Source: Paenarthrobacter nicotinovorans
Lineage (GTDB): Bacteria > Actinomycetota > Actinomycetes > Actinomycetales > Micrococcaceae
Direction: 5' to 3'
Assembly: GCF_007670255.1 (NCBI RefSeq)
Contig: NZ_SZVS01000018.1
Location: forward strand, 1-51,997
DNA length: 51,997 nt
The notes beneath the pieces are model-generated. The model was not told where the DNA came from, did not search any database, and worked only from the letters and a program-made list of their open reading frames with translations. The position numbers and the translations under genes are program-made. Below are positions 30,675 through 37,779 of this stretch, piece after piece; the first letter of the stretch is position 1, and each line of letters opens with the position of its first letter.

Positions 30675-32063
30675 TCAGTTGATTCCGGAGCGGCCGTGGG
30701 CGAGCCCGGTGGGGAATCCGACGAGGACCGGTTCGGGTGCGGCGCAGCACCCGCTCTCCTCCGCTGCCGCTGCGGTTGCCTTGCCGGCGGTCGTGGGGAC
30801 ATCGCAGCTGGTCCCGGCGTCGGTGGAGCAGACCCCGGTCTCGGGCAGCTCGAGGTGGACGGTGTCCGCTGCTTCGTGGTCCCCGGCGAGGGCGGCGACG
30901 ACAGAGCGGACCTGTTCGTAGCCGGTAGCCAGCAGGAACGTTGGGGCCCGGCCGTAGGACTTCATCCCGACAATGTAGAAGTCCTTGTCCGGGTGGGCCA
31001 GCAGCTTCGCCCCGTGAGGCGGGACGGTCCCGCAGGAGTGGAATTCGGGGTCGATCAGGGGGCCGAGCTCCACCGGCGCTTCGACGGCGGGGTCGAGGTT
31101 GAGCCGGAGTTCGCGCAGGATGTCCAGGTCCGGTCGGAACCCGGTGCAGGGGACGATGACGTCAGCTTCGATTGTGCGGCCGTCAACGGCCTCGATGATG
31201 ACGCCGGAGTCGAGGGTTTTGAGGGAGGCGATACCGAAGGTGGTGTGGAGTTCGATTTTGCCTGCTTCGACGAGGCGGCGGACGCGTCCGCCGAGCTGGC
31301 CGCGGGCAGGGAGCCCGTCCGCGTCGCCGCCGCCGTAGACCTTCTCGGCTGTAGCCCCCCGGACTGCCCAGAGGATGCGGGTGTCCGGTTCGTCTTTGGC
31401 CAGGTCGGCGATGCTGATGAGGGTGTTCGCGGCGGAGTGGCCTGCGCCGACGACCAGGACGCGGCGGCCGGCGAACGCTGCCCGGTCCCGGCCGGTGACG
31501 TCAGGCAACGGGGCGGAGATCCGGCCCGCGGCGGTGTCTTCGCCGATGGCGGGCAGGCCGGAGGTGCCCAGCGGGTTGCGGCGGGACCAGGTGCCGGACG
31601 CGTCGATGACGGCGGCGACGGTGTGGTCGCGGGTTTCGCCGTCGGCGTGCTCTACGCGGACGGTGAAGGGTGTGGTGTCCCGGTTCCGGACGTGGGTTTT
31701 GTCCAGGCCCTGACGGGTGACGGCGATAACGCGGGCACCTGTCTGTAACCGGGATTCGATTTGGGGCAGCGCGGCCAGCGGCGCGAGGTAGTTGTCGATA
31801 AGTTCACCGCCGTAGGGCAGGGCGGTGGGGCGCTGTGATTCCCAGCCGGTGGCTTCGAGCATCCGGGCGGCGGCGGCGTCGATGTTGAACCGCCAGGGTG
31901 AGAACAGCCGGATGTGGCGCCATTGCTCGATGGCGGCGCCCGCCGTGGGTCCTGCTTCGAAGACCAGCGGCTCCAGGCCGCGTTCGAGCAGGTGGGCCGC
32001 GGCCGCCAGGCCAACGGGTCCGGCGCCGATCACGGCAACGGGAAGGCTGTTCGCTGAATCCAT
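30675..32063 (-). CDS. FAD/NAD(P)-binding flavoprotein of the ars operon (ArsO-like), 462 aa
   Basis: Two Rossmann motifs are visible: VAVIGAGPVGLAAAAHLLERG at the start (FAD) and RRVLVVGAGHSAANTLISIA near residue 200 (NADPH). Between them is a monooxygenase-like core (SPWRFNIDAAAARML). The C-terminal part is odd: a Cys-bearing tail reads GVCSTDAGTSCDVPT and later EESGCCAAPE, five Cys in 60 residues, suited to binding As(III) or Hg(II). Flavoproteins called ArsO occur in ars operons with unsettled function. The ATG at 32063 has GAGGA 5 bases upstream. A hairpin and the Cys-Cys peptide gene lie just upstream. Confidence 0.8.
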   Translation of the reverse strand: MDSANSLPVAVIGAGPVGLAAAAHLLERGLEPLVFEAGPTAGAAIEQWRHIRLFSPWRFNIDAAAARMLEATGWESQRPTALPYGGELIDNYLAPLAALPQIESRLQTGARVIAVTRQGLDKTHVRNRDTTPFTVRVEHADGETRDHTVAAVIDASGTWSRRNPLGTSGLPAIGEDTAAGRISAPLPDVTGRDRAAFAGRRVLVVGAGHSAANTLISIADLAKDEPDTRILWAVRGATAEKVYGGGDADGLPARGQLGGRVRRLVEAGKIELHTTFGIASLKTLDSGVIIEAVDGRTIEADVIVPCTGFRPDLDILRELRLNLDPAVEAPVELGPLIDPEFHSCGTVPPHGAKLLAHPDKDFYIVGMKSYGRAPTFLLATGYEQVRSVVAALAGDHEAADTVHLELPETGVCSTDAGTSCDVPTTAGKATAAAAEESGCCAAPEPVLVGFPTGLAHGRSGIN

Positions 32064-32100
32064 GCTGTCCTCATTTCCATGTTTCCTGATGGTGGTTGGT

Positions 32101-32131
32101 GCCTGCCGGGCCCTTGGGGTGCCCGGCAGGC
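32101..32131 (-). terminator. 11-bp hairpin between the micropeptide gene and the flavoprotein gene
   Basis: GCCTGCCGGGC (32101-32111) and GCCCGGCAGGC (32121-32131) pair perfectly across a 9-base loop. There is no T run, so it may slow or partly stop transcription, or protect the 3' end of an upstream RNA that ends with the micropeptide gene. Confidence 0.6.
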
Positions 32132-32139
32132 GGCGGGGG

Positions 32140-32196
32140 TTAGCAGCAGTCCTGATCGTCGCAGCAGCCGGAGTCGCCGCAGCATCCTGTCCTCAT
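32140..32196 (-). CDS. Cys-Cys micropeptide, 18 aa
   Basis: A very short open frame reads MRTGCCGDSGCCDDQDCC: three Cys-Cys pairs spaced by acidic and Gly residues, six Cys in 18 residues. It is supported by a strong ribosome site, GGGAGGTGAGCTGAATG, and by its place 27 bases after the trxB stop on the same strand in the ars operon. An 11-bp hairpin follows the stop codon by 8 bases. Vicinal Cys pairs bind As(III) and Hg(II) tightly, so a metalloid-binding or chaperone role is likely but inferred. It could also act as a leader whose translation through the Cys codons affects the hairpin. I know of no described family. Confidence 0.7.
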   Translation of the reverse strand: MRTGCCGDSGCCDDQDCC

Positions 32197-32223
32197 TCAG
32201 CTCACCTCCCTCCCCGCGCGGGT

Positions 32224-33228
32224 CTATGCGTGAATGGGTTCCTCGACCAGGGCAGTCGCGATGCTGTCGGCATCGGCCAGCGCGGCCAGGTACCGTTCGG
32301 CGTCCAGGGCCGCGGCGCAGCCGGTGCCGGCGGCGGTGATGGCCTGCCGGTAACGGTGGTCCACGGCGTCGCCGCAGGCAAAGACGCCGGCTAGGTTGGT
32401 GACCGTGGTGGGCGCATCGACCTTGATGTAGCCTTCGTCGTCCAGGTCCACCTGGCCGGCCACGAGTTCGGTGCGCGGCAGGTGCCCGATGGCCACGAAG
32501 ATCCCGGTGGCATCCTGGTGCCGGGTCTCACCGGTGATGGTGTCCGTGAGGGTGACGCCGGTGACCTTGGACTCGCCGTGGATGGCGGTGACGGCGGAGT
32601 TCCAGGCGAAGCGGATCTTCGGGTTGTCCTTGGCCCGCTGGGCCATGATGCGGGAAGCGCGCAGTTCGTCCTTGCGGACGACGATGGTGACGGTCTTTCC
32701 GAACCGGGTCAGGAAGGTTGCCTCCTCCATGGCGGAGTCGCCGCCGCCGACCACGATGATGTCCTGGTCGCGGAAGAAGAACCCGTCGCAGGTGGCGCAC
32801 CAGGACACGCCGTGGCCGCTGAACTTCTTCTCCTCCGGCAGACCGAGCTCCTTGTACGCGGACCCGGTGGCAAGGATGACCGCAGGCGCCTCATAGGTTT
32901 CCCCGCCGCCGGTGACCACGTGCTTGAGGTGGCCCTGCAGCTGGACTTCGATGACGTCGTCGAAGACGACCTTGGCGCCGAACTTTTCCGCCTGCTGCTG
33001 CAGTCCGTCCATCAGCTCCGGGCCCTGGACGCCGCCGGGGAACCCGGGAAAGTTTTCCACCTCGGTGGTGTTCATCAGCGCGCCTCCGGCGGTGACGGAG
33101 CCGGCCAGGACCAGCGGTTCCAGGCCGGCGCGGGCGGCGTAGATGGCTGCGGTGTAGCCGGCGGGGCCGGAGCCGATGATGATCAGCTGTTCGGCCGTGG
33201 CGGCCGCGGGCGTTTCGTTGGTGCTCAC
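32224..33228 (-). CDS. trxB: Thioredoxin reductase, 334 aa
   Basis: NADPH-dependent flavoenzyme that reduces thioredoxin. FAD-binding IIIGSGPAGYTAAIYAARAG is at the N-terminus. The redox pair CATC (Cys144, Cys147 in VSWCATCDGFFF) is followed by the NADPH-binding VVGGGDSAMEEA, with the FAD-contacting GVFACGDAVDHRYRQ near the end. The GTG at 33228 has AGGAG about 7 bases upstream; the frame upstream overlaps arsC. Placed between arsC and the micropeptide gene, it probably supplies electrons for arsenate reduction through host thioredoxin, since no thioredoxin gene is in the operon. Confidence 0.95.
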   Translation of the reverse strand: MSTNETPAAATAEQLIIIGSGPAGYTAAIYAARAGLEPLVLAGSVTAGGALMNTTEVENFPGFPGGVQGPELMDGLQQQAEKFGAKVVFDDVIEVQLQGHLKHVVTGGGETYEAPAVILATGSAYKELGLPEEKKFSGHGVSWCATCDGFFFRDQDIIVVGGGDSAMEEATFLTRFGKTVTIVVRKDELRASRIMAQRAKDNPKIRFAWNSAVTAIHGESKVTGVTLTDTITGETRHQDATGIFVAIGHLPRTELVAGQVDLDDEGYIKVDAPTTVTNLAGVFACGDAVDHRYRQAITAAGTGCAAALDAERYLAALADADSIATALVEEPIHA

Positions 33229-33254
33229 GTGCGTCTCCTGGTGTCCTTGGCCGG

Positions 33255-33677
33255 TTACTTGGCCGCGGGGATGAGGGATTCGATCAGGTCTTCGATGCGG
33301 GTCTTGATCTGGTCCCGGATCGGGCGGACGGACTCGACGCCCTTCCCTGCCGGGTCTTCCAGGACCCAGTCCTCGTAGCGCTTGCCGGGGAAGTACGGGC
33401 ATTCATCGCCGCAGCCCATGGTGATCACCACGTCGGACTCCTTCACGGCCTCGGTGGTCAGGACCTTGGGCACCTCGGCGGACATGTCGATGCCCAGCTC
33501 GGCCATGGCCTCCACTGCGGCGGGGTTGATCTTGTCGGCGGGCTGGGACCCGGCGGAGCGGACCTCGATCCGGCCCTGGCCGAGCGTGGTCAGGAACGCG
33601 GCGGCCATCTGGGAGCGGCCGGCATTGTGGACGCAGACGAACAGGACGGAGGGCTTCTTGGCGGTTTCAGTGCTCAC
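33255..33677 (-). CDS. arsC: Arsenate reductase ArsC (thioredoxin-linked type), 140 aa
   Basis: Reduces arsenate to arsenite. The catalytic loop is VCVHNAGRSQMAAAFL (Cys15, Arg21). MGCGDECPYFPGKRYEDWVL carries the conserved Cys used in the disulfide relay, and LEDPAGKGVESVR supplies the general-acid Asp. The GTG at 33677 is chosen because AGGAG is 8 bases upstream, and the next 60 bases carry no coding signal. It is the first gene of the minus-strand ars operon; two ArsR-like operator sites lie 74 to 127 bases upstream. trxB follows after 26 bases, giving the reductase its likely electron source. Confidence 0.93.
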   Translation of the reverse strand: MSTETAKKPSVLFVCVHNAGRSQMAAAFLTTLGQGRIEVRSAGSQPADKINPAAVEAMAELGIDMSAEVPKVLTTEAVKESDVVITMGCGDECPYFPGKRYEDWVLEDPAGKGVESVRPIRDQIKTRIEDLIESLIPAAK

Positions 33678-33750
33678 TGGTTTTCTCCTGGAATCAGTTG
33701 GTGGATCGGTGTGAAAGAAGTCGCCACGACCACACATCCCACATCTACAT

Positions 33751-33803
33751 ATCGATGTTTATCAATGTATGGAGTATCGAACGCTTTATTGATGATTGTC
33801 AAT
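33751..33803. promoter_or_regulatory. Paired ArsR-type operators, ars operon promoter
   Basis: Two sites of the form AT(C/T)GA-N6-TCAAT lie at 33751-33766 and 33788-33803, 37 bases apart, upstream of the minus-strand ars operon. The same pair with identical spacing lies between acr3 and arsR at 35728-35780. The likely ligand is the Cys-rich ArsR encoded at 35801. Confidence 0.8.
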
Positions 33804-33870
33804 ATTGGGCTTGGGGCGGACCTGGCGCCATGGGGTGACGCGTGGCAGGCCCTGGGGAACGTGCCGCGTG

Positions 33871-34542
33871 TCAGGCGGCGCGCAGCCTGGGGGCGAGGTC
33901 GTGGATGCGGCCGGACAGGTCCTTGAAGGCGGACTCGAAGGCTTCCTCGGTGTTGATCCGCAGTGGATCGGGCACCGACCAGTGGACGCCGTCGAGGCTG
34001 GTGAGTTCCTCGTGGGCGTTGTCGCAGACGGTGATGACGAAATCGCCGGCGCTGACTTCCTCGAGCTTCCGCGGGGGAACTTCGGGCAGATCCACGCCGT
34101 GCCGGCGGGCCGCCTCGAGGGCGCCGGGCGCGATCCGGTCCGCCGGGTGCGTTCCGGCGGAGGTCGAGGGTATCTCACTGACCTGGCGCCAGAGCGCGGC
34201 GGCCATCTGGGAGCGGGCACTGTTGCGCGTGCAGACAAACAGGACCCGGGCGGCGCCGCGCTCGGCACCTGGCGCCAGTCCGTTCAGGGCACCGGCTGCC
34301 AGGCGGATGTAGCTGCGCCGCTTGTCGGCCTCGGACCGGCGGCGGACGGTCAGGCCCGCATCTTCCAGCACCCGGAGGTGGTGGGCCATCAGGTTCGACG
34401 GCATGGCCAATTCGGCCTGGAGTTCCGTGGGTGAAAAGTCGCCAACGGTCAGCAGATCGACCATGCGCAGGCGCGCCGGATCGGCGAGAGCCGCATGCCG
34501 GGCCACCCGCAACTGGAACGCATCAGCTGGATCAGTTTTCAT
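33871..34542 (-). CDS. ArsR-ArsC fusion protein, 223 aa
   Basis: Residues 8-88 are an ArsR-type winged helix (ALADPARLRMVDLLTVGDFSPTELQAELAMPSNLMAHHLRVLEDAG). Residues 98-223 are a low-molecular-weight phosphatase/ArsC domain with VCTRNSARSQ (Cys104, Arg110). The helix-turn-helix part has no Cys, so it lacks the usual As(III) site, and sensing may be done by the catalytic domain. The ATG at 34542 is preferred over an in-frame start at 34578, because that one lies inside a 26-bp palindrome that looks like its operator. It follows acr3 on the same strand but probably has its own promoter. Confidence 0.85.
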   Translation of the reverse strand: MKTDPADAFQLRVARHAALADPARLRMVDLLTVGDFSPTELQAELAMPSNLMAHHLRVLEDAGLTVRRRSEADKRRSYIRLAAGALNGLAPGAERGAARVLFVCTRNSARSQMAAALWRQVSEIPSTSAGTHPADRIAPGALEAARRHGVDLPEVPPRKLEEVSAGDFVITVCDNAHEELTSLDGVHWSVPDPLRINTEEAFESAFKDLSGRIHDLAPRLRAA

Positions 34543-34552
34543 TGACTCAATT

Positions 34553-34578
34553 TTGACTGAGATATATTTCTTAGTCAA
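34553..34578. promoter_or_regulatory. 26-bp palindrome, probable operator of the fusion gene
   Basis: TTGACTGAGATAT (34553-34565) and ATTTCTTAGTCAA (34566-34578) match as inverted halves at 11 of 13 positions. It sits 11 bases upstream of the ArsR-ArsC start and 22 bases below the acr3 stop at 34600. It differs from the AT(C/T)GA-N6-TCAAT sites, so a different regulator, most simply the fusion protein itself, should bind it. Confidence 0.65.
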
Positions 34579-34599
34579 CCCGATTGTTCTCTGTGCCGG

Positions 34600-35700
34600 C
34601 TAGGCGTTCGTGAGGATGTCGTCAGCAAAGAACCGCTTCTGGGCCCAGAGGGCGGCGTAAACCAGCGCGACAAGGACGGGGATCTCAATGAGTGGGCCCA
34701 CGACGCCGGCGAGGGCCTGTCCGGAAGTGACTCCGAAGGTGCCGATTGCAACAGCGATGGCGAGCTCGAAGTTGTTGCCGGCCGCGGTAAACGCCAGGGT
34801 GGTGGTCTTGGCATAGCCAAGGTTGAGTAGCTTCCCAAGAACCATGCCTGCGCCGAAGACCAGGAGGAAGTAGACCAGCAGTGGCACCGCAATGCGGACC
34901 ACGTCCAGCGGCCGGGACGTGATGGTCCCGCCCTGCAGGGCAAAAAGGAGTGTGATGGTGAACAGCAGTCCATAGAGAGCCCAAGGCCCCAGTTTCGGTA
35001 GCAGCTTGCTCTCGTACCAGTCCCGGCCCTTGGCCTTCTCGCCTACGGTGCGAGTCAGGAAGCCGGCCAGCAACGGGATGCCCAGGAAGATCAGGACAGA
35101 GAGCGTGATGGCCCAGAAGGAGAAGTCGGCACTGGTGGTAGGCAGGCCCAAGAAGGATGGCAGCCACTGAAGGTAAAACCATCCCAGTGCACTGGAGGCG
35201 ATCACCTGGAAAAGGGAATTGAGAAACACGAGCACGGCAGCGGATTCGCGGTCCCCGCAGGCCAGATCGTTCCAGATCATCACCATTGCGATGCAGCGCG
35301 CCAGACCCACGAGGATCAAGCCGGTGCGGTACTCGGGCAGGTCCGGGATAAAGATCCACGCCAGTGCGAACATGAAAGCAGGGGCCAGAATCCAGTTGAT
35401 CACCAGTGAGGTGATCATCAGCTTCCGGTCAGCCAAGACCCGATGCGCCTGGTCGTATCGGACTTTCGCCAAGACCGGATACATCATCACCAGCAACCCG
35501 ATGGCGATTGGCAGTGACACGTCACCGACTTTTACCGCCTCCAATGCGGTATTCAGTCCGGGGATGAGGCTGCCCAGAAGCAGGCCCAAGGCCATGGCGG
35601 CGATAATCCACACCGGCAGAAAGCGGTCAACGGTGGACAACTTACCCACGACGGCGGCATTGTCCTGACGGGGCAGCACTGTATCTTTCCGGGTACTCAC
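34600..35700 (-). CDS. acr3: Arsenite efflux permease Acr3, 366 aa
   Basis: Ten membrane segments with the Acr3 landmarks: LVGLARCIAMVMIWNDLACGDRE (the conserved Cys in the fourth helix, needed for arsenite transport), PIAIGLLVMMYPVLAKVRYD near the start and TLAFTAAGNNFELAIAVAIG in the second half. It exports As(III) using the proton motive force. The GTG at 35700 has GGAG about 6 bases upstream; an in-frame upstream extension would run through the operator at 35728 and is rejected. It is divergent from arsR, sharing the two operator sites with it. Confidence 0.95.
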   Translation of the reverse strand: MSTRKDTVLPRQDNAAVVGKLSTVDRFLPVWIIAAMALGLLLGSLIPGLNTALEAVKVGDVSLPIAIGLLVMMYPVLAKVRYDQAHRVLADRKLMITSLVINWILAPAFMFALAWIFIPDLPEYRTGLILVGLARCIAMVMIWNDLACGDRESAAVLVFLNSLFQVIASSALGWFYLQWLPSFLGLPTTSADFSFWAITLSVLIFLGIPLLAGFLTRTVGEKAKGRDWYESKLLPKLGPWALYGLLFTITLLFALQGGTITSRPLDVVRIAVPLLVYFLLVFGAGMVLGKLLNLGYAKTTTLAFTAAGNNFELAIAVAIGTFGVTSGQALAGVVGPLIEIPVLVALVYAALWAQKRFFADDILTNA

Positions 35701-35727
35701 GGGTCTCCTCTGAATCTCGGCGCTTAA

Positions 35728-35780
35728 ATTGATGAAGATCAATGTACGAAGTAAACCCAGCTATATCGATGGTTGTCAAT
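35728..35780. promoter_or_regulatory. Paired ArsR-type operators between acr3 and arsR
   Basis: AT(C/T)GA-N6-TCAAT sites at 35728-35743 and 35765-35780, 37 bases apart, fill the space between the divergent acr3 and arsR genes. One probably covers each promoter. The spacing equals that of the pair at 33751-33803. Confidence 0.82.
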
Positions 35781-35800
35781 TTGTGTGCATAATGGGGAGC

Positions 35801-36151
35801 ATGAACTCTCTGCCAACTCTTGAGCCTGTGGTCGATGTTTCCTGCTGTGTGCCGGCAGAGAGGCCGGCCTTGAGTGTTGAGGAAGCACAGCAGAAAGTCA
35901 TCGTTTTCAAGGCTTTGGCTGACCCGAACCGGCTCCGTCTGCTGTCTATCATCAAGGCCTCATCGTCCGGGTCGACCTGCGTCTGCGACCTCACCGAGCC
36001 CCTGGACCTGAGCCAGCCCACGGTGTCCCATCACCTGAAAATCCTGGTCGAAGCGGGACTGCTGCTGCGTGAAAAGCGTGCCACCTGGGCGTACTTCTCG
36101 CTTGCCCCCGGCGCATTGGAGGACGTCGCAGATCTCCTGGCCAACCTGTGA
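35801..36151 (+). CDS. arsR: ArsR arsenite-responsive repressor, 116 aa
   Basis: Winged-helix repressor that leaves DNA when As(III) binds. Counted from the ATG at 35801, Cys15-Cys16 precede the fold (VDVSCCVPAER) and a second pair, Cys60 and Cys62, lies in TCVCDLTEPL. The DNA-reading helix is LSQPTVSHHLKILVEAG. This is the arrangement of the Corynebacterium ArsR type, whose site uses Cys15, Cys16 and Cys55, and the match in numbering supports this start over an ATG at 35792. A GGGGAG lies only 1 base before the ATG, so translation may be leaderless or weak. The stop overlaps the GNAT gene by 4 bases. Confidence 0.93.
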   Translation: MNSLPTLEPVVDVSCCVPAERPALSVEEAQQKVIVFKALADPNRLRLLSIIKASSSGSTCVCDLTEPLDLSQPTVSHHLKILVEAGLLLREKRATWAYFSLAPGALEDVADLLANL

Positions 36152-36660
36152 GCGCGACCCTGAGGATCCGGGCCATGGAACCGGCGGACTGGGATCAGGT
36201 CCGGACCATTTATCAGCTAGGCATCGACACCGGGCATGCGACCTTTGAATCCTCCGCCCCCGCATGGGAGTCCTTTGACCAGTCCAGGCTGCCCGGCCAC
36301 CGTCACGTCGCCGCCTCGGCCGACGGCGCGGTCCTGGGCTGGGCTGCCGTCTCACCCGCCTCGGCCCGGTCCGTCTACGCAGGGGTCGTGGAACACTCCG
36401 TGTACGTGGACCCGGCCGCACGCGGGCAGGGCATCGGCACAGCCCTCCTCCAAGAACTCATAAACTCCACCGCGAACGCCGGGATCTGGACCATCCAAGC
36501 CAGCGTCTTCCCCGAAAACGACGCCAGCCTCCGACTTCACCTCGCCCACGGCTTCACCACTGTGGGACGCCGCCAGCGGATCGCCCGGATGACCCACGGC
36601 CCGATGGCCGGGCAGTGGCGCGACACGCTCCTGATCGAACGCCGCTCCGACAACATCTAG
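36148..36660 (+). CDS. GNAT acetyltransferase (ArsN1/phosphinothricin-type), 170 aa
   Basis: N-acetyltransferase of the phosphinothricin acetyltransferase-like group. It begins LRIRAMEPADWDQVRTIYQLG and has the acetyl-CoA loop VDPAARGQGIGTALLQEL (residues about 91-108), preceded by VVEHSVYV and followed by ASVFPENDASLRLHLAHGFTTVG. ArsN1 proteins of this type in ars operons acetylate arsenic-containing antibiotics such as arsinothricin, which would suit the setting, but the substrate is inferred. The GTG start overlaps the arsR stop (GTGA), so it is under ArsR control. Confidence 0.88.
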   Translation: MSATLRIRAMEPADWDQVRTIYQLGIDTGHATFESSAPAWESFDQSRLPGHRHVAASADGAVLGWAAVSPASARSVYAGVVEHSVYVDPAARGQGIGTALLQELINSTANAGIWTIQASVFPENDASLRLHLAHGFTTVGRRQRIARMTHGPMAGQWRDTLLIERRSDNI

Positions 36661-36688
36661 ACAGCCGACCGGCACCGTGGAGGACAAG

Positions 36689-37219
36689 GTGGAACCGACA
36701 CAGGAAGAGATCCTGGCCGGCTACCGCCGGGCCCGGACCGACCTTGATGCTTGGCTGGCGGACGCCACCCTGGCGGATCTTCGCCGCAAAAGCAGCGGCA
36801 CCAAGTGGACCAACGAAGAGCTGCTCTTCCACATGGTCTTCGGCTACATGGTCGTCCGCGCGCTGCTGCCGCTGGTTCACCTCATCAGCCGGCTCCCCGC
36901 CCCCGTCGGCAGGGGCTTCGCCGCACTCCTGAACGCGGGCACGCGCCCCTTCGACGCCATCAACTACTGGGGCTCCCGCAGCGCAGCCCTCTACTTCAAT
37001 AAGCGCCGGATGTCCCGGAAACTGGAAACCACCATCAACGCCATCACCCGAAGGCTGGAACGCGAAAACAACAGTTCATTGGGGAGGTTGATGCCCTTCC
37101 CGGACCACTGGGATCCTTTCTTCGCTCCCACCATGACCATCAACGACGTTTACGCGTACCCGACCAAACACTTCGACTTCCACTCCAGGCAACTCAGCCT
37201 GAGGCCTCCACAGCAATAG
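36689..37219 (+). CDS. DinB-like protein, 176 aa
   Basis: Four-helix DinB/YfiT-type fold. It starts PTQEEILAGYRRARTDLDAWL, has WTNEELLFHMVFGYMVVRALL (the first metal His in LLFHM) and ends HFDFHSRQLSL, where the paired His residues complete a likely metal site. Such proteins are often thiol-dependent transferases, for example with mycothiol or bacillithiol. The GTG at 36689 is favoured because GGAGGA is 5 bases upstream; a GTG at 36677 is also in frame. It follows the GNAT gene by 28 bases and probably belongs to the arsR operon. Confidence 0.7.
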   Translation: MEPTQEEILAGYRRARTDLDAWLADATLADLRRKSSGTKWTNEELLFHMVFGYMVVRALLPLVHLISRLPAPVGRGFAALLNAGTRPFDAINYWGSRSAALYFNKRRMSRKLETTINAITRRLERENNSSLGRLMPFPDHWDPFFAPTMTINDVYAYPTKHFDFHSRQLSLRPPQQ

Positions 37220-37281
37220 TCGGCCCGCTGCCGTATCCTGCCCCCGCTGCCTGCAGCAGCACGGCCGCTGGGCTGCCTGCC

Positions 37282-37632
37282 ATGATGGGTGTTGTGACTC
37301 TTGCCAAGACCATCCTTCTGTTCATGTTGGCCGCCGCCGCTGAGATTGGCGGTGCCTGGCTGATCTGGCAGTCCGTGAGGGAAGGCAAGGAATGGTGGTG
37401 GGCCGGACTGGGCGTCATCGCCCTGGGTATCTACGGGTTCGCAGCGACGCTGCAGCCTGATGCGCATTTTGGCCGGATACTCGCCGCCTACGGCGGTGTT
37501 TTCGTCGCCGGATCGCTCCTGTGGGGCATCGCCTTTGACGGCTTCCGACCCGACCGCTGGGACGTTGCAGGGTCAGCAATCTGCCTGCTCGGAGTGGCCG
37601 TTATCATGTTCCCACCCCGCAATGCAGGCTGA
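37282..37632 (+). CDS. YnfA/UPF0060 family membrane protein, 116 aa
   Basis: Four membrane helices with the family pattern: ILLFMLAAAAEIGGAWLIWQSVREGK, WWWAGLGVIALGIYGFAATLQP, GRILAAYGGVFVAGSLLWGIAFDGFRPDRWDVAGSAICLLGVAVIMF. The motifs AEIGGAWLIW, AYGGVFV and DxxRPDRWD are typical of YnfA, a small relative of SMR drug-efflux proteins. The start may be the GTG at 37294 rather than the ATG at 37282, since the family begins a few residues before the first helix. Found next to arsenic genes on many plasmids; function here unknown. Confidence 0.88.
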   Translation: MMGVVTLAKTILLFMLAAAAEIGGAWLIWQSVREGKEWWWAGLGVIALGIYGFAATLQPDAHFGRILAAYGGVFVAGSLLWGIAFDGFRPDRWDVAGSAICLLGVAVIMFPPRNAG

Positions 37633-37670
37633 GACAGTTAGGCAGCGGAGTACGAACTGAGAGTCTTCCC

Positions 37671-37688
37671 CGGGTGCCCCAACACCCG
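37671..37688. terminator. Small hairpin between the ars and mer blocks
   Basis: CGGGTG (37671-37676) pairs with CACCCG (37683-37688) across a 6-base loop, between the convergent YnfA-like and merR genes. It is weak. Confidence 0.35.
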
Positions 37689-37779
37689 CGCTTGAAACTG
37701 TCCCCTCGTGGTCGCACCTACGACTCGAGGGCAAGTTGCCGGTCGGGGGAACACAGTGGGGGCATGGCTTTGATTTTCG

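Noticed and set aside
30555..31748. A 397-codon plus-strand frame across the flavoprotein gene
   Set aside because: Antisense to a gene with two clear Rossmann motifs; no domain of its own.
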